From the NCBI GenBank assembly GCA_036794395.1, contig DAIRGS010000108.1, forward strand, positions 1-21,770: a DNA stretch of 21,770 bases, written 5' to 3'. The notes beneath the pieces are model-generated. The model was not told the DNA's origin and searched no databases. It worked only from the letters and a program-made list of their open reading frames with translations. Below are positions 1-7,795 of this stretch, piece after piece. A program made the translations under genes and the position numbers. The number at the start of each line of letters is the position of its first letter. Within the stretch, counting starts at the first letter, position 1. This DNA is from DASXMX01 sp036794395. GTDB lineage: Bacteria > Planctomycetota > Phycisphaerae > Tepidisphaerales > Tepidisphaeraceae.

Positions 1-56
1 TGTCCTGGAGTGAGGGGAGGGGATAAGGAGCGACCGCCGAAACTGTCACGCACCCT

Positions 57-85
57 CAATTGTCCCACAGGTTGTGGGACAATTG
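57..85. repeat. Perfect 13-bp hairpin with 3-nt loop
   Basis: Arms 57-69 and 73-85 are exact reverse complements (CAATTGTCCCACA and TGTGGGACAATTG) around the loop GGT. No T-tract follows on the + strand, so it is not a standard intrinsic terminator. It lies about 100 bases before the thioredoxin start and could be a 3' processing or attenuation hairpin of an upstream gene, or an operator. The function is inferred only. Confidence 0.8.
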
Positions 86-181
86 CGCCCCCTCGAAGCA
101 GAAACTTTTGTGCCCACGTCGGGCGATTTCCCCGCGGCCGGGTCTCATTATGAGCCTACGATATCCCCGGACACCAAATCT

Positions 182-679
182 ATGACCCAAGAAAACCAGC
201 CTCGCGGCAACGAATCGGCTTATTCCTATTCTCCCGTGCAAAAGGGCAGATGGATGCGCGTCAGCGCGTTTGTCATTGTGTGCGTGGCGCTGGCACTTGT
301 TTTCTACCCGAAGTTAGGGCTGGGGTTTGAAGCCGGCGGGGAGGACAAGATTCCCTGGCGGACGAATTTAACGGATGCAATGGCGGAAGCGAAGAAAGCG
401 GGTAAGCCGTTGCTGGTGGATTTCTCAGCCAGTTGGTGCGGGCCGTGCCAGCAGATGAAACGCTATTCGTGGCCTGATGCGCGGGTGCAGGAGGCTGTAA
501 CGCGCGATTTCATTCCGGTGATGCTGGACACCGATCAGCCGGAGGCCGAAGAGCCCTCGCAACGGTATGGCATACAATACATCCCGGCGGTCTTCATTCT
601 GGATGCCGAGGGAAAAGTAATTAAACGCGGGGATTTCATGTCGCGGACGGAGCTTCTTGATTTTCTCAAGCGCGGGTAA
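182..679 (+). CDS. Membrane-anchored thioredoxin-family protein (DsbD C-terminal-like)
   Basis: A 165-residue thioredoxin-fold protein, probably exported and anchored, that reduces or shuffles disulfides in extracytoplasmic partners. A hydrophobic segment at about residues 25-45 (MRVSAFVIVCVALALVFYP) looks like an N-terminal membrane anchor. The active site WCGPC spans residues 85-89. It follows the family pattern of a helix (NLTDAMAEAKKAGKPLLVDF) and precedes a cis-Pro segment (QYIPAVFILD). The spacing and the 'KPLLVDFSASWCGPCQQM' context resemble the DsbD gamma domain and soluble thioredoxin-like reductases more than classical TrxA. The frame is open upstream to a GTG at 74, but that codon lies inside the 57-85 hairpin. 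ATG 182 is preferred although it has no clear Shine-Dalgarno sequence. ATG 254 is an alternative. It stands alone, followed by repeat-rich non-coding DNA. The family call is secure; the partner is unknown. Confidence 0.88.
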   Translation: MTQENQPRGNESAYSYSPVQKGRWMRVSAFVIVCVALALVFYPKLGLGFEAGGEDKIPWRTNLTDAMAEAKKAGKPLLVDFSASWCGPCQQMKRYSWPDARVQEAVTRDFIPVMLDTDQPEAEEPSQRYGIQYIPAVFILDAEGKVIKRGDFMSRTELLDFLKRG

Positions 680-913
680 CGGGGGAAGAACAGATTTAAA
701 CACGAAGGCACGAAGTCACAAAAGAACAAGAAAGGCCTTTAGCCACAGAGGACACAGAGAGAATCACAGAGGAAGAATAATCCACAGATTGCGCCGATTT
801 TCGCAGAAGAATTCAGTTATTTCTTATTTGCGGGCATCAAGGGGCGGGCAAATGCGTAAAACGTAAAGAAATAATGCCCGCTTACGCATTACGTCGTACT
901 CACTGCAGAATTG
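680..913. repeat. Intergenic stretch made of degenerate dispersed repeats
   Basis: This 234-base gap holds no convincing gene. It contains repeat fragments in series: a 'CACGAAGGCACGAAGTCAC' string (700-718), an 'AGCCACAGAGGACACAGAGA' string (741-760), 'ATCCACAGATTGCGCCGATT' (780-799), and an ACGTAAA-rich block (851-890) that shares TAAAACGTAAA with the terminator stem at 8930-8987. Within the last block, GCGGGCA (844-850) complements TGCCCGC (875-881) and AATGCGTAA (851-859) complements TTACGCATT (882-890). The thioredoxin gene ends to its left and the unknown gene ends to its right, so the gap separates convergent genes. Confidence 0.6.
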
Positions 914-1687
914 TTACCCGATGAACCGGATTCCCCCGGCTGTTTCGGGATGAGCACCCATCAATGCGTCATGATCGGCCTGGCAGACCAGGCCATGTTC
1001 TGAGCCATCGTGGGTGCCGCGATGGGAGTGAACTGCAACAATCTCCGGCAGGTTAAATCTGGACTTGAGGGAATCGACGTCGAGTACGACCCTGTCGAAA
1101 TAAACCCATGTCCGGCAATTCTTGGACCACGGCGTGGCGACATCCAGCACCCGCACACCCAGCGAGCGGATGTAATCCTGAACCGGGCGAAGGTGATCGC
1201 AAACGCCGGTGTCGACAAACACCGCATCGGCACGATCGAATTTACCCAGATTGCGAAGCTGGATGGCGAGAGTGCTTCGGGCGAGGCGGGTTTGCGGATG
1301 GCGCGGTCCAAGGATCGTTGCAAACGTTCGGGCCGAGCTTTCGAGCAGTTCGACGGCACGCGAGCTGAGGCCCTGCGAGAGGTAGAATGGCGCGACTTTC
1401 ACCGCGAATGCCGCGACAATCACACTGTCCAGGGTCAGATGTTTTTCGAGGTGTTTGAACAGGGACTCGAAAAAACCCGCCGCGTAGGCAGCGCGGGCGG
1501 TGTCGGGGAAGATGGGCGACAGCTTTTGATTTTCAACGATCGATCGCGCCAGATCCTTTACCTCATCGGGCGAGATTGCCGCCGCCGACTCTAAAGCGTC
1601 CAATGCGATGGTGGCGGCAAGGTCGTATTGGCCATCGCGGAATGCGTTGGTGAGGTTTTCGAGCAATTGGCGATGATGATCGTTCAC
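914..1687 (-). CDS. TPR-like repeat protein of unknown function
   Basis: A 257-residue protein that I cannot assign to a named family. The start is GTG at 1687, chosen because GGAGG (minus strand, 1697-1701) sits 9 bases upstream. The frame is open further upstream, but that stretch overlaps the divergent acyltransferase. The N-terminal two thirds are helical and TPR-like: a repeat-like helix at 'LLENLTNAFRDGQYDLAATI', and 'LGPRHPQTRLARSTLAIQLR' followed by 'NLGKFDRADAVF', which matches the kinesin-light-chain type of TPR. The C-terminal third ('VRVLDVATPWSKNCRTWVYF', then 'VDSLKSRFNLPEIVAVHSHR') looks like a separate alpha/beta domain with several histidines. There is no signal peptide or membrane segment, so it is probably cytosolic. 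It is divergent from the acyltransferase, with a 98-bp gap. Confidence 0.7.
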   Translation of the reverse strand: MNDHHRQLLENLTNAFRDGQYDLAATIALDALESAAAISPDEVKDLARSIVENQKLSPIFPDTARAAYAAGFFESLFKHLEKHLTLDSVIVAAFAVKVAPFYLSQGLSSRAVELLESSARTFATILGPRHPQTRLARSTLAIQLRNLGKFDRADAVFVDTGVCDHLRPVQDYIRSLGVRVLDVATPWSKNCRTWVYFDRVVLDVDSLKSRFNLPEIVAVHSHRGTHDGSEHGLVCQADHDALMGAHPETAGGIRFIG

Positions 1688-1785
1688 AGGGCCCAGCCTC
1701 CGCTGCCGATACGATAGGACCGTCGACCTGTTTTGCCAGTTGTTGTGCCGTAACACATGACATTGGCGCGATTCGTAAGAAGGGT

Positions 1786-2949
1786 TTGGAAAAGCAAGTG
1801 GAATCGGAAGCCAGAACGCGTCACCCGGGCGGAACGCCGCTGGGCTATATGCCGCAGCTTGATGGGTTGCGCGCACTGGCCGTCGTGGGCGTGTGGTTTG
1901 AACACTGGGGCATTTCCCAGGAACGCGGGTTTCGATGCGTCGAATGGGGACGGCTGGCGGTGTGGCTTTTCTTTGTACTGAGCGGCTTCCTGATCACCGG
2001 AATTTTGCTCAAGAGCAAACGCGATATTGAAGAAGGCCACCAGGATTTGGGTCGCGCGGCGAAGGTGTTTTACCTCCGGCGATTGCTGCGCATCCTGCCG
2101 ATCTATTACATCACGCTGGTTGCCGCGGCCATCGCGGTGCCCGCAGTGCGAAAAGCGTTTTGGTGGCACCTCACGTACACGACCGATTTCTGGGTCGTAC
2201 GCCATCCCCATGATTTTACGGCGGGCGTGCATTTCTGGACGCTGGCGGTTGAAGAGCAGTTTTATCTGATCTGGCCCTGGATCGTACTCCTGGTTCCACG
2301 ACGGAAGCTGGTCGGCGTGATGTTGGGATTGATGTTTGGGTCGATCGCATATCGGGCGGTAATCGAACTGTCGGGCATTTCGCCGCTCTCGGCCATTGCG
2401 CTGCCGATGCCGATCTTTCAAAACATTGATAAGTTTGCGATGGGGGGACTGATTGCGGTGTTTCGGGCGCAAGGGCAGGGTGCGGATTCATCGGGCGAAA
2501 GAGTGCTTCGACGGGTGGGGTTGTGGGTGGGGCTGCCCATCGTTATTGCGTTTGAGGTCATGCGGGCAATGGATCCCAAATTCGAGAGTGCACCGGTCAC
2601 CTTGGCATTCTTTTCGTCAGCGGCGGGGATTTTTTCCGCTTGGCTTGTAGCCGGGGCTTCGGCGGGATTTGGTGGAGTGGCGGGGCGCTTACTGTCATTG
2701 CGGCCGCTCACGTCCATGGGGAAAATCAGTTACGGCCTATACCTGTTTCACATGTTCGCGCTGCCGGTGCTTCAGCGCGCCCACGTGCCGTTGCCGCCGC
2801 CGCAGGCGATCTGGACCCGTTTTTTCATTTATGCTGTCGCGACGCTGGCCGTGGGGTTCGCGTCGTGGCACTTGATCGAATCGCCGCTCAATTCGCTGAA
2901 ACGGAAATTTAACTACACGGCTGATCTGGTGCCCGCTAAAGCGGTGTAA
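1786..2949 (+). CDS. Acyltransferase 3 family membrane protein (OafA/YrhL type)
   Basis: A 387-residue integral membrane O-acyltransferase, a family that transfers acetyl or other acyl groups to sugars of surface polysaccharides, lipopolysaccharide or other glycans. Family signatures are in order: 'PQLDGLRALAVVGVWFEHWG' at about residues 23-42, including the conserved His of the R-X10-H type motif; 'FYLRRLLRILPIYYITL' at about 98-114; and 'HFWTLAVEEQFYLIWPW' at about 149-165. About ten hydrophobic segments follow, ending in a 'FASWHLIESPLN' motif typical of the family C-terminus. The start used is TTG 1786 with AAGAAGGG just upstream. ATG 1849 (residue 22) is a possible alternative right before the first motif. 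The acceptor is unknown. Its divergent neighbour gives no hint, but a GT4 glycosyltransferase also lies in the window, 17 kb away. Confidence 0.92.
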   Translation: MEKQVESEARTRHPGGTPLGYMPQLDGLRALAVVGVWFEHWGISQERGFRCVEWGRLAVWLFFVLSGFLITGILLKSKRDIEEGHQDLGRAAKVFYLRRLLRILPIYYITLVAAAIAVPAVRKAFWWHLTYTTDFWVVRHPHDFTAGVHFWTLAVEEQFYLIWPWIVLLVPRRKLVGVMLGLMFGSIAYRAVIELSGISPLSAIALPMPIFQNIDKFAMGGLIAVFRAQGQGADSSGERVLRRVGLWVGLPIVIAFEVMRAMDPKFESAPVTLAFFSSAAGIFSAWLVAGASAGFGGVAGRLLSLRPLTSMGKISYGLYLFHMFALPVLQRAHVPLPPPQAIWTRFFIYAVATLAVGFASWHLIESPLNSLKRKFNYTADLVPAKAV

Positions 2950-3017
2950 TCAAATCGTGGAACCTACGCGGATTGATCTTCCCCCGCCTGAAGCCCCGCA
3001 CGAAATCGCTGCCATTT

Positions 3018-6000
3018 TTACGAATCGATGTATTCCAGCGAATCCGATTCAAACTCCGCCGGCATCGCTTCAGGCGTCGGTGCGATTGGTGCTTCTTCCT
3101 GGGCAGCTTCTTCCTTGAACAGCGCTTCCTGCGCCTGCTTCTTGCGCCTGCGGGTCCCGGCTCCGCTGAATTGCACGCAGTCTGCGCCAATCAACTGATC
3201 GAGTTCGTCCTTCAAGTCTTTAGACGGTTTTACAAAGCGTTCTCGATCGAGGCGCATGATCACGCGCTGATTGGGGTTCGTCGCGATCTGCACATACACC
3301 TCGGTATTGCCCTTGTGCCGGCGAAGCAGCGGATCAAGCTCGGCAGTGATGGCCGGGGCATGGCGGCCGGGATCGAGCGTGAGACCCAGTGAGGTGGTGA
3401 GTTTGGCGATGGCATCGTCAATGGGGATTGCGTCATTCACGCGAATACTTGGTGTTTCCCGCTTTCGATCAATCTGACCGCGCAGGAATACGATCTTCTC
3501 TTCGCCGATCGAGTCGGGGTAGCGCTTAAGAATGTCGGCGTATGTGTCGGCGAAGAGGACGCCGTCGATCTGCCCTTCCAGATCTTCGAGCGTGATCATC
3601 GCCATCGGCATGCCGGCCGAGCGACCGTTTTTCGCGACGGTCTTTTTCACGCGGTTGATCATCCCGCCGATCGTGACTTCGGTGCCTTCAGAGCAGTTGG
3701 CCGCATCCTTGGTTGATGAGGTCGAGAAGTGTTGAATCGCGATCTGATGCTCGGTGAGCGGATGGCTGCTGATGTAGAAGCCCAGCAATTCCTTTTCGAA
3801 CTTAAGCAGGTCCGCATCGGCAAGTTCATCGATATCCGGCAGCGCATCGGGGAGCACGCGGGTGGCTCCTCCGCCGCTCGCGGCAGCACCAAACATATTG
3901 AGCTGCCCCATCCGCTTGTCCTGCTGCGACTGCTGGCCCATCTCAAAGGCGCGATCCAGAACCGCAAGGAGCTGCGCGCGTTTTCCGCCGGTCGAGGAAT
4001 AGGCGCCGCACTTGATCAATGCTTCCATCGTCGCACGTTGAACGCTGCGCAGATCGACGCGCTCAGTGAAATCGTAAATGCTTTTGAATTCCCCGCGTTC
4101 CTTGCGTTCAACGATGATTGCTTCGACCGCCTTTTCTCCAACGCCGCGCACCGCCGCCAGGCCAAAGCGGATCACACCCTTCGGCTTGGGCGCTGCTTTC
4201 CGCTTACCCTTTCCTTTCGTTTCATCCAGTACATACAGGGGCGTGAAGTCATTATCCGAGACGTTCACGTCCGGCGGCAAAACGTTAATCCCCTTGCTCC
4301 CATCCGGAAGCGTCAGCCGACGGCATTCCTCAATGTACTCGACGACCTTGTCCGTCGACCCCATTTCAAACGTCAGCACCGCGGCCATGTATTCAACCGG
4401 GTGATACGTTTTCATATACGCGGTCTGATAGGCGACGATGGCGTAGCGGGTCGAGTGTGATTTATTGAACCCGTAACCTCCGAACTTCAAGATGAGGTCA
4501 AAAATCTCTTCGGCGCGATCCTTACTCACGCCCTTATCGACGGTGCCCTTGATGAATTCGGGTTTGAATTTGGCGATGACATCGGAGGTTTTCTTGCTGA
4601 TTGCTTTAATCAGTTTGTATGCGGCGCTAAGCTCGATGCCGCCGAGCTGGTTGAAGATCTGCATCACCTCTTCCTGGTACACCATAATGCCGTAGGTTTC
4701 TTCCAGGATCTTGTCCATGATGGGGTGGATGCTGGGAACGGGCTCGCGCCCATGCTTGCGATTGCAGTAGAGCGGAATGAGTTCCATCGGGCCGGGGCGA
4801 TACAGCGCGTTGGCGGCGATCAGGTCTTCGATGCGGTCGGGCTGCATCTTCATCAGCAGGTCCTGCATGCCGCCGGATTCAAACTGGAAAATTCCCTTGG
4901 ATTCGCCCCGGCAAAACATGGCGAACACGCTCTTGTCCGTGAGATCGATCTTCTCGATGTCGATGTGGCCATGTGGGTCCATCGGAGGCGGTGGCTGATT
5001 GGGGGACCACTTTACTGGCCGCGTTTCGCGCGTGCGATGCTCGAGTTCGATCGCGCGCGTCAGGGTGGAGAGGGTGCGCAAGCCGAGGAAATCCATCTTC
5101 AGAAGGCCGACCTTTTCGGCGATTGGACCTTCAAACTGAGTGAGGATGTTCCCATCACTGTCGCGATAGAGCGGCGTGAAATTATCCAGCGGCTGATCCG
5201 CGATGATCACGCCCGCGGCGTGGCAGCCGGCATTGCGGCACATGCCTTCCAGGCGCTTGGCGATGTCGATTACGTTCTTGATCGTGGGGTTGGAATTGTA
5301 AAGATCCGCCAATTCCGGGGATTGGGAAATCGCCTTTTCGAGCTTCATGCCGGGCGTGCCGGGGATCAGCTTCGTGAGCTTGTCGATCTCCGCCAGCGGA
5401 ACGCCGAGGACCCGCCCGACATCCTTGCACGCCGCCTTTGCCGCCAGGGTGCCGAAGGTAATGATCTGGGCGACGTGCCCGTACTTGTTACGGACGTATT
5501 CGATGACCTTCTGCCGACCGTCCTGGCAGATATCGATATCGATATCCGGCATCTCGTTACGGCTGGGGTCCATGAACCGCTCGAACAGCAGGTTGTATTT
5601 GATAGGATCGACATTACACAGGCCGAGCAGGTAGCCGACCATCGTGCCGACGCCCGAGCCTCTGGCGCCCACCGGAATGCCGTTGTCGCGGGCATAGTTG
5701 CAGAAATCCCAGACGATCAGGAAGTAGGAGCAGAAGTTTTTCTTGGTGATGACGGACAGCTCATACTCGAGACGCTTGCGAATGTCGGCCGAAACTTCGG
5801 ACGTGCCGTATCGCCATGTAAGGCCTTCGACGCAAAGCTGACGAAGATAGGCCTCGTCATCGTTCATCACCTGAGGAGGCGTGGTTTGCACGGGCTGTCT
5901 TCGACCCTGAGGCTCAGACCCGAAGGGGAAGCCCGTGTCACGGTTCAGCTTTTCCTTGGGGACGCGATAGACCGGTGCGCACTTTTTGGTGAAATCCAGT

Positions 6001-6824
6001 TCCAGGTTGCACATCTGGGCGATGCGAAGGGTGTTGTCGATCGCGCCATCGAATTGCCCAAGCGCCTCGCGCATCTCCTGCGGGCTTTTGAGGTACAGCT
6101 GGGTGGGATATTTCAGGCGATTTTCATCGGTGATGAGCCGGCCCATGCTGATGCAGCAAAGGACGTCGTGGGCGTAGTGGTCTTCTTTTGTCAGGAAGTG
6201 AACATCGTTGGTCGCCACCAGCCCGCATCCGATGCGGTTAGCCAGATCGGCCAGCTCCGGGTTCACCATGTCCTGCTCGGCCACGTGCTTCTGCACTTCG
6301 ATATAGAACCGGTCCGGGCCGAAGATGTCCAGGTAAGTCTCGGCAACTTTCTTGGCTGCGGCTTTGTCGCGCTTCATGAACGCGGAGGGAATCTCGCCGC
6401 CGAGGCAGGCGCTGGTGGCGATCAGCCCTTCCTTGAACTGCATCAACGTTTCTTTGTCGATTCGCGGCTTGTAGTAGAAGCCCTCGCGATAGGCGAGCGA
6501 CGACAGCTTGAGCAGGTTTTTGTAGCCCTGAAGGTTCTCCGAGAGCAGCAGCAGGTGATACGACGCCTCGCCGGCATTGGCCGAGCGGTCGCGCCGATCG
6601 CCCGGCGCCATATACGCTTCCATCCCAAGGATCGGCTTGATGCCTTCCTTCTTGCACTCATTAAAGAACTCGATCACGCCAAACATGCATCCGTGATCGG
6701 TGATCGCCAGGCTGTCCATGCCCAGTGCTTTGGCCCGTTTGACCAAATCCGAGATCCGGCAAGCGCCATCCAGCAACGAATAATGCGTGTGAACATGAAG
6801 GTGTACGAATGAGTCAGCGGCCAT
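3018..6824 (-). CDS. dnaE: DNA polymerase III subunit alpha (DnaE)
   Basis: The replicative DNA polymerase catalytic subunit, 1268 residues (E. coli DnaE is 1160). Start ATG 6824 gives the expected 'MAADSFVHLHVHTHYSLLDG' N-terminus; the frame runs open through a repeat upstream and should be trimmed. The PHP domain covers about residues 5-300, with its metal ligands apparently present: H12, H14, D19, H44, E69, a Cys in 'ATSACLGGE', and D/H in 'ATNDVHFL'. The polymerase core holds 'PDIDIDICQD' near residue 425, with two catalytic Asp, and 'LLKMDFLGL' near 577, with the third. 'YGFNKSHSTRYAIVAYQTAY' lies near 785-805. The helix-hairpin-helix region 'LAAVRGVGEKAVEAI' is at about 885-900. An OB-fold ('TIGGMINRVKK...DGVLFADTY') lies near 1045-1095, followed by a tail. 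The gene is convergent with the acyltransferase 68 bp away. A weak promoter, TTGTCC-16-TACATT, ends 6 bases before the start. Confidence 0.98.
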   Translation of the reverse strand: MAADSFVHLHVHTHYSLLDGACRISDLVKRAKALGMDSLAITDHGCMFGVIEFFNECKKEGIKPILGMEAYMAPGDRRDRSANAGEASYHLLLLSENLQGYKNLLKLSSLAYREGFYYKPRIDKETLMQFKEGLIATSACLGGEIPSAFMKRDKAAAKKVAETYLDIFGPDRFYIEVQKHVAEQDMVNPELADLANRIGCGLVATNDVHFLTKEDHYAHDVLCCISMGRLITDENRLKYPTQLYLKSPQEMREALGQFDGAIDNTLRIAQMCNLELDFTKKCAPVYRVPKEKLNRDTGFPFGSEPQGRRQPVQTTPPQVMNDDEAYLRQLCVEGLTWRYGTSEVSADIRKRLEYELSVITKKNFCSYFLIVWDFCNYARDNGIPVGARGSGVGTMVGYLLGLCNVDPIKYNLLFERFMDPSRNEMPDIDIDICQDGRQKVIEYVRNKYGHVAQIITFGTLAAKAACKDVGRVLGVPLAEIDKLTKLIPGTPGMKLEKAISQSPELADLYNSNPTIKNVIDIAKRLEGMCRNAGCHAAGVIIADQPLDNFTPLYRDSDGNILTQFEGPIAEKVGLLKMDFLGLRTLSTLTRAIELEHRTRETRPVKWSPNQPPPPMDPHGHIDIEKIDLTDKSVFAMFCRGESKGIFQFESGGMQDLLMKMQPDRIEDLIAANALYRPGPMELIPLYCNRKHGREPVPSIHPIMDKILEETYGIMVYQEEVMQIFNQLGGIELSAAYKLIKAISKKTSDVIAKFKPEFIKGTVDKGVSKDRAEEIFDLILKFGGYGFNKSHSTRYAIVAYQTAYMKTYHPVEYMAAVLTFEMGSTDKVVEYIEECRRLTLPDGSKGINVLPPDVNVSDNDFTPLYVLDETKGKGKRKAAPKPKGVIRFGLAAVRGVGEKAVEAIIVERKERGEFKSIYDFTERVDLRSVQRATMEALIKCGAYSSTGGKRAQLLAVLDRAFEMGQQSQQDKRMGQLNMFGAAASGGGATRVLPDALPDIDELADADLLKFEKELLGFYISSHPLTEHQIAIQHFSTSSTKDAANCSEGTEVTIGGMINRVKKTVAKNGRSAGMPMAMITLEDLEGQIDGVLFADTYADILKRYPDSIGEEKIVFLRGQIDRKRETPSIRVNDAIPIDDAIAKLTTSLGLTLDPGRHAPAITAELDPLLRRHKGNTEVYVQIATNPNQRVIMRLDRERFVKPSKDLKDELDQLIGADCVQFSGAGTRRRKKQAQEALFKEEAAQEEAPIAPTPEAMPAEFESDSLEYIDS

Positions 6825-6830
6825 GCGCGC

Positions 6831-6858
6831 AATGTACGCGATGGGTGGGGGAGGACAA
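6831..6858 (-). promoter_or_regulatory. Candidate dnaE promoter
   Basis: On the minus strand TTGTCC (6853-6858) and TACATT (6831-6836) are 16 bases apart, each matching four of six consensus positions. The -10 box ends 6 bases before the dnaE ATG, which would give a leaderless or near-leaderless transcript. This is a weak pattern match without experimental support. Confidence 0.35.
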
Positions 6859-6875
6859 GGGGTGTCGTGGGTGGG

Positions 6876-6917
6876 GGGCAGCGGGCAGTGGGCAGTGGGC
6901 AGTGGGCAGTGGGCAGT
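6876..6917. repeat. GGGCAGT heptamer tandem repeat
   Basis: Five exact head-to-tail copies of GGGCAGT run from 6883 to 6917, preceded by one variant copy, GGGCAGC (6876-6882). The reverse-complement word recurs as about three units (ACTGCCC, ACTGCCT, ACTGCCT) at 7113-7133, on the other side of the hyphenated palindrome. The repeat lies in the dnaE upstream region, beyond the chosen start codon. Confidence 0.9.
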
Positions 6918-6966
6918 GTGGGTAGACGAATGCAAGTCAAATTGCTCTGCGGCAACCATCAGCCAT

Positions 6967-7045
6967 GTCATCCTGGAGCGAAGCGAAGGATCTGAGAGCT
7001 GAGCGGCTCACCGGGATCAGATCCTTCGCTTCGCTCCAGGATGAC
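6967..7045. repeat. Hyphenated palindromic element, copy 1
   Basis: Arms of 29 bases (6967-6995 and 7017-7045) are exact reverse complements. Each arm begins GTCATCCTGGAGCGAAGCGA and they enclose a 21-base centre with its own small stem (TGAGC/GCTCA). Copy 2, with the same 26-base outer arm, is at 15652-15730. There is no transposase and no obvious target-site duplication. It is a REP/MITE-like dispersed palindrome, here between the divergent dnaE and TPM operons. Confidence 0.9.
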
Positions 7046-7112
7046 AGGAAGCCACTGGTTGCAACTGAGGATATCACCCCGGTTAGAATCAACTGTCCAC
7101 GTCGGACAGCCC

Positions 7113-7133
7113 ACTGCCCACTGCCTACTGCCT
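7113..7133. repeat. ACTGCCC/ACTGCCT repeat, inverted partner of 6876-6917
   Basis: Three heptamers (ACTGCCC, ACTGCCT, ACTGCCT) read as the reverse complement of the GGGCAGT array on the other side of the palindromic element. Just before them, CTGTCC and GGACAG (7092-7108) form a 6-bp hairpin. The whole 6876-7133 gap is therefore a nested inverted repeat. Confidence 0.75.
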
Positions 7134-7203
7134 ACGTGACTTTTTATAAGTGGCGTTCTGTCGCGGTCGCGTCTAACGTTATTTCGTAACGGTGGAGGTC
7201 CCT

Positions 7204-7782
7204 TTGAAGCGCACCAGGAATGCGATAATCGCCTTGCTTGTTTCGCTCCCGATCTTGTGCGGGCCGGGCGTGGCCCATGCTGGGGTTCACCAGGTTTGGG
7301 ATGAGGCTCATTTGTTCAAAGCCGAGACTCTCCTGGAGGTGGAACCGATTTTGCAGGAGATCGATGCCAAGTTCTACAAAGACCTCATGATCGAAACGTT
7401 TCCGTCGATCCCCGATGACTTCAAAAAGTATTATCAGCAAAAAGGCAAAGATAAATTTTTCGAGGATTGGGCGGTTTCTGAGGGTCGGACCATCAAGACC
7501 AACGGAATCGTGATTCTGATCTCCGCCGACCCCCGGCACGTTCAAATCGCGCTTGGCCTCGATACCGCCCGCAAAGCTTTCAAGGAAAGTGACCGCGAAG
7601 AGCTGGTCACCAAGATTACCAGTGCGTTCTCAAAGGGAAACTACGATCAGGGGCTCATTACCGCGGCTGAATTCGTCCGCGACCGTATGGCGCGCAACTT
7701 AGCCGAGCCCGCTGCTTCCCGCCCGTCGACTGGACCGACGACCCTGCCGGCGACGACATCGCCCGCTGAGCTATCTAAATAA
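7204..7782 (+). CDS. TPM-domain secreted protein
   Basis: A 192-residue exported protein with a TPM domain (the fold of plant TLP18.3/Psb32 and E. coli YgcG). Family members have been linked to phosphatase activity and photosystem or membrane-protein maintenance, but the bacterial role is unclear. The chosen start is TTG 7204, with GGAGG five bases upstream (7194-7198). It gives a clean signal peptide 'MKRTRNAIIALLVSLPILC...AHA'. GTG 7192 is an alternative start. The TPM region runs from 'VWDEAHLFKAETLLEVEPIL' to about 'FSKGNYDQGLITAAEFVRD', with the family block 'GIVILISADPRHVQIALG'. The last 25 residues are a Pro/Thr/Ser-rich tail without a membrane segment. It starts a two-gene operon, 13 bases before a larger TPM paralogue, which suggests that the two products work on the same target or complex. 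Confidence 0.85.
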   Translation: MKRTRNAIIALLVSLPILCGPGVAHAGVHQVWDEAHLFKAETLLEVEPILQEIDAKFYKDLMIETFPSIPDDFKKYYQQKGKDKFFEDWAVSEGRTIKTNGIVILISADPRHVQIALGLDTARKAFKESDREELVTKITSAFSKGNYDQGLITAAEFVRDRMARNLAEPAASRPSTGPTTLPATTSPAELSK

Positions 7783-7795
7783 CACGGAGCATTCA

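Noticed and set aside
1684..2472. A 262-codon minus-strand frame inside the acyltransferase
   Set aside because: Opposite strand of a clear acyltransferase; composition is Arg/Gln/His-rich, as in mirror frames.
3729..4460. A 243-codon + strand frame antisense to dnaE
   Set aside because: Shadow frame without motifs or a ribosome site.
4725..6812. A 695-codon + strand open frame antisense to dnaE
   Set aside because: It lies wholly opposite the well-supported polymerase core and PHP codons, has no family signature, and is the expected mirror frame of a GC-rich gene.
6876..7133. CRISPR-like array suggested by regularly spaced repeats
   Set aside because: Units are contiguous 7-mers without spacers, and the other parts are palindrome arms; no cas genes.
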